Positions 13,612-19,062 of a stretch of 28,934 nucleotides of DNA are shown in pieces; within the stretch, counting starts at the first letter, position 1; every line of letters starts with the position of its first letter. The position numbers were made by a program, and so were the translations under genes. Where the stretch lies: NCBI GenBank assembly GCA_037143575.1, contig JBAWYM010000019.1, positions 1 to 28,934 of the forward strand, written 5' to 3'. The DNA comes from JBAWYM01 sp037143575. Lineage in GTDB: Bacteria; Patescibacteriota; Gracilibacteria; Peribacterales; Peribacteraceae. Under the pieces are notes generated by a model that was given only the letters and a program-made list of their open reading frames with translations, was not told the origin of the DNA and did not search any database.

Positions 13612-13878
13612 TTAGGCAGCCATCGAGAGGTCTGCATCGGCATCGATATCCGCTTCCGCATTCTTCTTGCTTGCGGGGGAAGAACCGGCGAGAACGACAT
13701 TGACGGCCCTCGGACCCTTGGGACCCTGTTCCATCGTGAATTCCACTTCCTGACCGATATTCATGCTGTCGTACATTCCGCCGGTGGACGAGGAATGGAA
13801 GAATACGTCGTCCGAACCCTGGACGGAAATGAAGCCGAAACCCTTCTCGGTCTTGGTCTTGATCGTACCTGTAGCCAT
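13612..13878 (-). CDS. Cold-shock domain protein
   Basis: Small single-strand nucleic-acid binding protein (88 aa). MATGTIKTKTEKGFGFI carries RNP1 (KGFGFI) and DDVFFHSS carries RNP2, on one OB fold; the domain ends near residue 66 (GPKGPRAVNVVL). A tail of about 20 residues, SSPASKKNAEADIDADADLSMAA, is acidic and unlike the usual 65-70-aa CspA length. The frame extends upstream to 13926, but the ATG at 13878 opens the domain. Its long AT-rich leader, the stretch CTTTTATTTTTCTCCTC before the start, has no Shine-Dalgarno sequence. Csp leaders often act as RNA thermosensors. Confidence 0.95.
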   Translation of the reverse strand: MATGTIKTKTEKGFGFISVQGSDDVFFHSSSTGGMYDSMNIGQEVEFTMEQGPKGPRAVNVVLAGSSPASKKNAEADIDADADLSMAA

Positions 13879-14263
13879 AAAACTATTGAGGAGAAAAATA
13901 AAAGTGTCTAGAAGAAGACGAGTCATTGTCCCCTATTTGTGATGGCAGCGCCACACTTATCTCGAGATTCTTTTTCCCGACACGGCATCCAGAATCTCTG
14001 TCCTGTCGATTGGTTCTTTCGAGAATGTAATATGAAATTCAAATAGTTATAGAATCTTCGCCGTTGCACCCCTCACCCTACCCCTTCGGCAAGCTCAGGG
14101 CAGGCTCTCTCCCCCTAGCCTGTACTGAGCAGAGTCGAAGTACGGGTGGAGAGGAGATAAGGAATCGCTCCGATTTTCTCTAACTGGAATGAAAGGCTGA
14201 ATGTTCATGATGTTGTTAGATTTCTTATAAAGGAAAGACCACACTGGTTCTTGCACGTTCTCC
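13879..14263. other. 385-bp intergenic region between csp and mltG
   Basis: Divergent upstream region of csp (minus) and mltG (plus). It holds the csp leader, the REP doublet at 14082-14143, and a TATAAA (about 14227) before mltG without a good -35. I see no gene in it. Confidence 0.6.
14082..14143. repeat. REP doublet (BIME-like)
   Basis: Two small hairpins in opposite orientation: CCCT-TCGGCAAGCTC-AGGG (14082-14100) and GTACT-GAGCAGAGTCGA-AGTAC (14122-14143). Loops are reverse complements in type (GAGC...GTCGA) while the stems differ, as in paired REP elements. Confidence 0.75.
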
Positions 14264-15283
14264 ATGCAGCACACGACTTTCCCTCTCCGGCAGAGAATCC
14301 CTTGGTTTCGGGGAAAGATGAAACGCTCTTTCATCATCGCAGGAATCGTCGTTGTGTTTCTTCTGTTGCTGCGCAGTTGTTCGGCGAAGCCTGACGAGTC
14401 GATCAATATTTTCACTGTGAATCGGAATACCGTTTCTTCGATGACGAAAGAAAAATTACTGCAACAGAAATGGATGCAGGGACATTGGTTTTTTGGGCTC
14501 TCGATGTTGGTGCATGGCGGATATGCACGCATTCGTCCGGGAGCGTACAGGATTGCCGACTCCATGAGCTCGTGGACGATCGCCGGAGTGCTGACTGCAG
14601 ACCCTCCTCTGCACTGGGTGATCATTCCCGAGGGATTGCGCAAAGAGCAGGTTGCGGACCGTCTGGCGGCTGCTCTCGGGTGGGACCAGATGAAACGCGA
14701 TGCATTTCTCGTGGTTCCGATTCAGCGCCCCTACGATCTCGCCGATGGTTTCTACTTTCCCGATACCTACCTGATTCCGACCGATGAAACGGTGACGCAG
14801 GTGGCCAATCGCTTTATGAATCGCTTCAACGAAAACTTTGCTCCATACGTCGAAGGATTCCGCAAAGCGAATATCAAAGCGGATACCGCTCTGAAGATCG
14901 CCTCGATTATTCAGAAAGAGGCAGGTGGGCAGAATGACATGCCACTGATTGCCGGGATCCTCTGGAATAGACTCCTCATTAAAATGCCGCTCGAGATCGA
15001 TGCAACGCTGCAGTACGCCCGCGGCGATACCGGCAGCGGCTACTGGGCGCCGATCACACCCGCGGCAAAGGCCATCGATTCGCCCTTCAATACCTACAAA
15101 TTCAAAGGTTTGCCGCCGTCACCGATTTCCAATCCCGGCCTCGATGCCATCGATGCTGTCCTGCATTCCACGGAGACGCAGTGCCTCTTTTACCTTCATG
15201 ATCATAACCGAAATATCCATTGTGCGGAGACGTATGCGGAACATCTGAACAATATTGATACGTATTTGCGGAATCAGGGGTAG
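14264..15283 (+). CDS. mltG: Endolytic murein transglycosylase MltG
   Basis: Cleaves nascent peptidoglycan strands in the membrane and ends their elongation. The 339-aa protein has one membrane anchor at 21-37 after a short basic N-terminus, a LysM-like region (HWVIIPEGLRKEQVADRLAA, 117-136), DGFYFPDTYLIP (161-172), the catalytic Glu219 in ASIIQKEAGG, LEIDATLQYA, and SPFNTYKFKGLPPSPISNPGLDAI, the YceG family hallmark. Length is usual. ATG 14264 was chosen; ATG 14318 is an alternative that leaves the anchor intact. The nearby GCACCC hairpin (15332) may close the transcript. Confidence 0.95.
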   Translation: MQHTTFPLRQRIPWFRGKMKRSFIIAGIVVVFLLLLRSCSAKPDESINIFTVNRNTVSSMTKEKLLQQKWMQGHWFFGLSMLVHGGYARIRPGAYRIADSMSSWTIAGVLTADPPLHWVIIPEGLRKEQVADRLAAALGWDQMKRDAFLVVPIQRPYDLADGFYFPDTYLIPTDETVTQVANRFMNRFNENFAPYVEGFRKANIKADTALKIASIIQKEAGGQNDMPLIAGILWNRLLIKMPLEIDATLQYARGDTGSGYWAPITPAAKAIDSPFNTYKFKGLPPSPISNPGLDAIDAVLHSTETQCLFYLHDHNRNIHCAETYAEHLNNIDTYLRNQG

Positions 15284-15322
15284 GTGGGTCATTTCATCAT
15301 CTAGGAATTTCAATCTTTTGTT

Positions 15323-15356
15323 GATCTAGCAGCACCCCTTCTTGGGTGCGGTGTCG
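15323..15356. repeat. GCACCC/GGGTGC hairpin repeat, copy 2
   Basis: Stem GCACCC (15332-15337) and GGGTGC (15344-15349) around CTTCTT, set in GATCTAGCA...GGTGTCGA, matching 1249-1280. It lies 40 bp after the mltG stop. Further on, GCGGGT (about 15399-15404) and ACCCGC (about 15434-15439) bracket half of a REP sequence (CAGCTCAGGACAGG). Confidence 0.7.
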
Positions 15357-15486
15357 AGATGGTGGTCATGACTAAATGGGGCTTCTTGGTGTAGCCAGCG
15401 GGTCGATCCTTCGTCCCAGCTCAGGACAGGCAACCCGCTCTGAGAATTGGTGAGATAAGGTGATAGAAGTAGCGGTCACGTTTATT

Positions 15487-15801
15487 TTAATTCTTCACTG
15501 TGACTTTTCCCCTTTCACGTGGATGTCGCGTGTCGGCTTGGCGTTGCTGGATGCGTCCATTCTTCTTCCTCACGAGTTCTTCCTTTTGCTCCTTGGCCCA
15601 CGTCTTCACTTCGGCTTCCCTCTTGAACGCCTGCGAAAGCGTTTCGCATTTCTCGGAATAGACGAAGGTAATTGGCAATCTCGATCGGGTGTACTTCGCG
15701 CCTTTGCCGCTATTGTGTCGTGCTTCACGGGATTGTAGATCCATGCATGAGCCGGCGTAGAGCGAGCCGTCACTGCAGCGGGCGAGGTAGAAGTAGGGCA
15801 T
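15487..15801 (-). CDS. GIY-YIG domain nuclease (UPF0213/YhbQ-like)
   Basis: Small protein of 104 aa with a single GIY-YIG fold: FYLARCSDGSLYAGS (YLA and YAG take the place of GIY and YIG), EARHNSGKGAKYTRSRLPITFVY with the conserved Arg/His/Tyr region, and AFKREAEVKTWAKEQKEELV holding the metal-binding Glu. Family members are poorly understood structure-selective nucleases. The tail (residues 78-104) is highly basic. The -10 TACACT ends 6 nt before the ATG, so the transcript should be leaderless. It is convergent with mltG and divergent from the sensor kinase gene. Confidence 0.9.
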   Translation of the reverse strand: MPYFYLARCSDGSLYAGSCMDLQSREARHNSGKGAKYTRSRLPITFVYSEKCETLSQAFKREAEVKTWAKEQKEELVRKKNGRIQQRQADTRHPRERGKVTVKN

Positions 15802-15807
15802 GACGAC

Positions 15808-15813
15808 AGTGTA
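15808..15813 (-). promoter_or_regulatory. -10 hexamer of a leaderless promoter (GIY-YIG gene)
   Basis: On the minus strand TACACT is followed by GTCGTC and then the ATG, a 6-nt gap. The -35 region (ACGCAC at 17 bp) is poor. Confidence 0.55.
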
Positions 15814-15956
15814 CGCTGCAGAGAATGTCTGTGCGTTGATCGGGTGAGTTTTTCGCAGTTGCGACTCTGTCGAGTGCGAGACTGTAGGTGTGCAATGTGG
15901 GCTATAGTTTCCTGTTCTGTCTTTGTGTACAATTTCAGCTCTTCACTTACACATCT

Positions 15957-17015
15957 ATGAACAAGGATGCTCTCTCTCCCGCGCTTCGTGCCATCACCGA
16001 GAGTTTCGATTCTGTCCCACATCACATCGTGATCGCTGATACCACGGGTGCAATCGTGTATGCCAATGCTGCTGCGGAAAAACACACGGGATTCACAGGG
16101 GCGGAAATGCTCGGGAAGAAGCCCGGAGAACTCTGGGGCGGACTGATGTCCGGAGAGCTCTACGATGAGATGTGGAAGGTCATCAACGATCAGAAGATCG
16201 CGTTCGTGGCCGATGTGCAGAATCACACGAAGGATGGGAAGAAATTCTGGCAGGAACTCCACATTCTTCCCGTCATCAATGTGCATGGCACAGCGGAGTA
16301 TTACATCGGCGTCGAGCTCGATCTCAATGAGGAGCACAGGCGGCAGGAATTGATTACCGAGTATCGCAAGCACTCTCCCGAGGTGGAGAAGGACGTGCAG
16401 ATTCGCTGGCCTGTAGGATGGCTTCTGGAAGCCGGCCATCTCACCTCCCAGCAAATGTTGGAGCTCCAGGAGCAGTATGCGAGTGAGGGGTCTCTCGATC
16501 ACCTAGTGGAGGATCTAGTCGCCGTCTCCGATGTGACGTACTCCTCGACACTCCCAAACAGGGACTTCAGTGTCACGATTCTCGTGGATGATGTCATTCG
16601 CGATGTCCGTACTCGTTTCCCTAGGATCACCTTTCATCAGCTCTCTGAAGGATCTGTCGATATCTCTCTCCGGGAGAATGCCCAGTTGCTGCACGAAGTC
16701 CTCCTGCGTCTCATCACCAATGCGGCGCAGTATGCATCCCCCGCTACCGGAGAAGTGCGGGTTACGGTTCTCACGGATGATCATGTGTGTGTTATCAAAT
16801 GCGAGGACAACGGGATCGGCATTTCCTATCAAGATCAGAAGCGCATGTACGACAAGTTCTTTCGCGGTGCAGATGCACGTCGCATCAATCCCGGGGGGTC
16901 AGGGCTGGGGCTCCATTTGGTCCACTGCATTGCGACCGTCCGTGGATGGAAAGTTACGTGTACGAGCGAGCCGAAAAAGGGGACACTGTTCACAGTGGAG
17001 ATTCCGATCGTGTAG
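15957..17015 (+). CDS. PAS domain protein with a histidine-kinase-type ATPase domain
   Basis: Soluble 352-aa protein. A PAS sensor domain spans about 14-122 (HHIVIADTTGAIVYANAAAEKHTGFT, then DGKKFWQELHILPV). The ATPase part has the N box LLRLITNAAQYA (Asn255), G1 EDNGIGI (283-289), F box KFFRG (300-304) and G2 GGSGLGL (313-319). The stretch between them (125-205) has no recognisable dimerisation helix with an H box (no S-H-E-x-R-T-P), so the phosphoacceptor histidine is missing or atypical. No response regulator lies nearby. The start ATG 15957 follows a TTACAC sequence by only a few bases, and TACAAT (15928) gives a better -10. It may signal by another route than phosphotransfer. Confidence 0.85.
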   Translation: MNKDALSPALRAITESFDSVPHHIVIADTTGAIVYANAAAEKHTGFTGAEMLGKKPGELWGGLMSGELYDEMWKVINDQKIAFVADVQNHTKDGKKFWQELHILPVINVHGTAEYYIGVELDLNEEHRRQELITEYRKHSPEVEKDVQIRWPVGWLLEAGHLTSQQMLELQEQYASEGSLDHLVEDLVAVSDVTYSSTLPNRDFSVTILVDDVIRDVRTRFPRITFHQLSEGSVDISLRENAQLLHEVLLRLITNAAQYASPATGEVRVTVLTDDHVCVIKCEDNGIGISYQDQKRMYDKFFRGADARRINPGGSGLGLHLVHCIATVRGWKVTCTSEPKKGTLFTVEIPIV

Positions 17016-17040
17016 GGATGAAGCCGAGCCGTGGCCGTTT

Positions 17041-17085
17041 TCAGTTCGCCCGCCTCCCAAGCAACAGCATTTTCCGTGCGAAGAT
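17041..17085 (-). pseudogene. Decayed third copy of the ABC exporter gene 3' end
   Basis: Bases 17041-17073 match the orphan copy at 18377-18409 at 27 of 33 positions. On the minus strand they read KMLLLGRRAN and stop, against EMLLHGKRAS and stop in the functional gene, with stop codon and frame kept. Similarity continues weakly to about 17085 after a gap. It sits between the PAS kinase gene and the DUF4037 gene. Confidence 0.7.
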
Positions 17086-17095
17086 CTTGTCTTTT

Positions 17096-17125
17096 GGATA
17101 TTTATGGATATGTATGGATATGCCT
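17096..17125. repeat. Three 10-bp direct repeats (GGATATnTAT) before the DUF4037 gene
   Basis: GGATATTTAT, GGATATGTAT and GGATATGCCT lie head to tail, 13 bp upstream of the -10 at 17139. Ten-bp spacing puts the copies on one face of the helix, which suits an operator or an UP-like element. Confidence 0.7.
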
Positions 17126-17138
17126 TGTATCCGGCCTG

Positions 17139-17144
17139 TACACT
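17139..17144 (+). promoter_or_regulatory. -10 hexamer of a leaderless promoter (DUF4037 gene)
   Basis: TACACT ends 6 nt before the GTG at 17151. The -35 position falls in the third GGATAT repeat (GGATAT at 17116-17121), so an activator may be needed. Confidence 0.55.
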
Positions 17145-17150
17145 GAGCGG

Positions 17151-18194
17151 GTGCCAGCATTCACAAACTGCCTTCAGCTTTCTCAGGCTTTCTTCTCCGA
17201 GATCGTTGCGCCCATTCTCCGGGAGGAATTTCCTACACTTCGCTACGATGCAGCATTGATCGGTACGGGCTCGGAAGTTTTGGGGTTTGACGATGAGCAA
17301 TCCAGCGACCATGACTGGCGTCCGAGGGTGTACATCTTCCTCGCCCAGAAGGATGCCGATTCTTTAGGGGAAAAGATCGAACGATGTCTCCGCGAAAAGC
17401 TTCCGCAAACGTTCCGGGGTTATCCCACGATGACGAAAGCCACCGACGATCCGAGAACGCGCTTTGTCCACTCTCTGGATGCATACGTGAAGGGATATCT
17501 CGGCATAGGGATCACCGCAGAACTGAAGCCAGAACAGTGGCTGGTTCTACCCGAGCAGAAACTGCTTTCCCTCACGAGCGGACAGGTATTCCACGACGGT
17601 CTTGGGCAACTGCGCATGCTTCGGGAGAGACTCGCCTATTATCCGCGCGACGTCTGGCTGTATATCATGGCCTCGCAGTGGCAGCGGATTTCGCAGGAAG
17701 AGCACTTCATGGGTCGTGCAGGCAGTATCGGGGATGACATTGGTTCTCGGATCATCGCAACGAGACTGGTGAGGGACATCATGCGGCTGGCCTTCTTGCA
17801 GGAACGGCAGTACGCGCCTTACATCAAGTGGTTCGGGACTGCCTTCTCACGGCTGGCATCGGCACGTGAGCTCTCACCACACCTGCGTTCTGTGCTCAAT
17901 GCTCACGACTGGAAAGAACGCGAACAGCATCTTTCCAAAGCGTATGAAGTCGTGGCGAGGAAACACAATGATCTGGCACTGACACCTTCGTTGGACTCGA
18001 ATGTGTCACCGTTCTTCGATCGTCCCTTCCTTGTGATCCACGCGGGAGAGTTTGCATCAGCATTGCAGAAGCTCATTGAACAGCCATCGTTGCGTCGTCT
18101 TCCCCTCATCGGTTCCATCGATCAGATTTTGGACAATACGGATGTGCAGGAAACAGCTAGCATTACAGGCAGGATGGTTGGGATCTATCTGTAA
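17151..18194 (+). CDS. DUF4037-like nucleotidyltransferase-fold protein
   Basis: A 347-aa protein with ALIGTGSEVLGFDDEQSSDHDW (residues 35-56), which fits the G-S...D-x-D active-site pattern of the nucleotidyltransferase superfamily and is typical of DUF4037; RPRVYIFL supplies the next strand. The rest is helical (SGQVFHDGLGQLRMLRERLAYYPRDVWLYIMASQWQRISQEE, split over 140-185). The biochemical role of the family is not established to my knowledge. The frame is open to 17031, but the GTG at 17151 is chosen because the domain begins there and it lies 6 nt after a TACACT -10. It stands between two copies of the ABC gene 3' end, in the opposite orientation, so it may itself be acquired cargo. Confidence 0.75.
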   Translation: MPAFTNCLQLSQAFFSEIVAPILREEFPTLRYDAALIGTGSEVLGFDDEQSSDHDWRPRVYIFLAQKDADSLGEKIERCLREKLPQTFRGYPTMTKATDDPRTRFVHSLDAYVKGYLGIGITAELKPEQWLVLPEQKLLSLTSGQVFHDGLGQLRMLRERLAYYPRDVWLYIMASQWQRISQEEHFMGRAGSIGDDIGSRIIATRLVRDIMRLAFLQERQYAPYIKWFGTAFSRLASARELSPHLRSVLNAHDWKEREQHLSKAYEVVARKHNDLALTPSLDSNVSPFFDRPFLVIHAGEFASALQKLIEQPSLRRLPLIGSIDQILDNTDVQETASITGRMVGIYL

Positions 18195-18238
18195 ATATGC
18201 AATGCGGGAAACTTTAAGCGTGATCCAAGCACACGGTA

Positions 18239-18343
18239 AACGCACCGATGCGTTACGTGGTGATCGTCACCACGGTCTCGCGGGCGTCGCGCAAGCGCAA
18301 AGACATGGCCACGATGGCCACGAGACTTCGCGCACGATGCGCG
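18239..18343. repeat. Cluster of four tight hairpins
   Basis: AACGCA-CCGA-TGCGTT (18239-18254), CGTGGTGA-TCG-TCACCACG (18256-18274), TGGCCA-CGA-TGGCCA (18305-18319) and CGCGCA-CGA-TGCGCG (18329-18343); GTCTCG (18275-18280) and CGAGAC (18321-18326) can form an enclosing stem. Three share a TCG/CGA triloop. It lies between the convergent DUF4037 and mazF genes and may end transcripts, be an RNA, or be a repeat element. Confidence 0.65.
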
Positions 18344-18376
18344 CATGACAATGCATACGCTGAGCATTTTGGGCTC

Positions 18377-18430
18377 TCAACTCGCCCGCTTCCCATGCAG
18401 CAGCATTTCCAGCGCATGGTCGAAGGAGCC
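18377..18430 (-). pseudogene. Orphan 3' end of the ABC exporter gene (54-bp repeat, second copy)
   Basis: Matches 19063-19116 at 50 of 54 positions. On the minus strand both read GSFDHALEMLLHGKRAS and a TGA stop; all four differences are synonymous (Glu, Gly, Arg and Ser codons). It lies 8 bp after the mazF stop on that strand. Weak similarity continues into the last codons of mazF (TGCTGGCG). Confidence 0.9.
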
Positions 18431-18438
18431 TGCCAAAT

Positions 18439-18774
18439 TCACGCCAGCAGGAGCTCCAACTTCTCCAGTACCGCACTCAGGAGCGATGGTGGTCCACTTT
18501 CGATGAAGCGTGCTCCTCGTGCTTGCCAGTCAATACTCTTTATATGGTCGGCGAGAACCACTCCTTTTGTTCTCATCGTCTTCGGGAGTGCTACTTCAAA
18601 TGGATAACCCTTCGCTTTTCCGGTGATCGGACAGGCAATCGCGAGTCCGACTTTGGCATTGTAGGACTGGGGTGAGAGCACGAGGGCCGGACGACGACCA
18701 GCCTGTTCTTTCCCTCGCTGCGGAAAGAATTGCACCAAGACGATATCGCCGCGTGCGGGTGCGGTTGTTACCAT
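18439..18774 (-). CDS. mazF: MazF/PemK family mRNA interferase toxin
   Basis: Toxin that cuts single-stranded mRNA at specific short sites. The 111-aa protein has the family layout: RGDIVLVQFFPQRGKEQAGRRPALVLSP (8-35) with the catalytic Arg in AGRRP, YNAKVGLAIACPITGKAKGYPFEV (38-61) with the conserved Thr and the S/KGYPFEV loop, and VVLADHIKSIDWQAR (72-86). It resembles E. coli MazF and ChpB closely in order and spacing. Its ATG overlaps the mazE stop (ATGGTAA, 7-nt overlap), so translation is coupled. Its stop TGA lies 8 bp before the orphan ABC gene end. Confidence 0.97.
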   Translation of the reverse strand: MVTTAPARGDIVLVQFFPQRGKEQAGRRPALVLSPQSYNAKVGLAIACPITGKAKGYPFEVALPKTMRTKGVVLADHIKSIDWQARGARFIESGPPSLLSAVLEKLELLLA

Positions 18775-19001
18775 ATCTCTTTACCGATGGGTGCTCCGGT
18801 ATCTGTTTCCCCGTGGAGATTTTCTGCAGTGACTTTCTCCAAGAGTGATTCCAACTTCTGATCAAGAGATGAAATGCGTAAAGCTCCAAGTTCCATCGAG
18901 AGTTCAACTTCTTTCCCGGAGATAATCCCCAGATGTACCGCGTAGGCCTTCGGGATGCGGACAGCGAGACTATTGCCCCAGGAGCGGATGGTCGTCTTCA
19001 T
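18768..19001 (-). CDS. mazE: MazE-like antitoxin (AbrB-type DNA binding)
   Basis: A 77-aa antitoxin that should bind and block MazF and repress the operon. MKTTIRSWGNSLAVRIPKAYA (1-21) is the swapped-hairpin AbrB/MazE DNA-binding fold. The C-terminus LHGETDTGAPIGKEIW is the segment that inserts into the MazF groove in this family. The frame extends upstream to 19103 into the ABC gene end, but ATG 19001 is the real start: it lies 6 nt after a TATACT -10 and opens the conserved domain. Confidence 0.95.
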   Translation of the reverse strand: MKTTIRSWGNSLAVRIPKAYAVHLGIISGKEVELSMELGALRISSLDQKLESLLEKVTAENLHGETDTGAPIGKEIW

Positions 19002-19007
19002 GCGATG

Positions 19008-19036
19008 AGTATACATTGTATATACATCGGAGTCGA
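19008..19036 (-). promoter_or_regulatory. Leaderless promoter and probable operator of mazEF
   Basis: On the minus strand: -35 TCGACT (19031-19036), 17-bp spacer, -10 TATACT (19008-19013), then CATCGC and ATG. The spacer and -10 form a near-palindrome GTATATACAATGTATAC (19010-19026), a plausible site for MazE autorepression. Confidence 0.75.
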
Positions 19037-19062
19037 GGGATCTCTGAATATTTTCTCTACGT

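Noticed and set aside
13485..13703. Short basic ORF (MPKYHLYRRSPGHRCTCC-like)
   Set aside because: It reads through the csp terminator and into csp on the opposite strand; the Cys/Arg-rich start is not enough to support a gene.
18185..18367. 60-aa ORF on the minus strand with RGHRGH
   Set aside because: It covers the hairpin cluster; the repeated residues come from the TGGCCACGA duplication.
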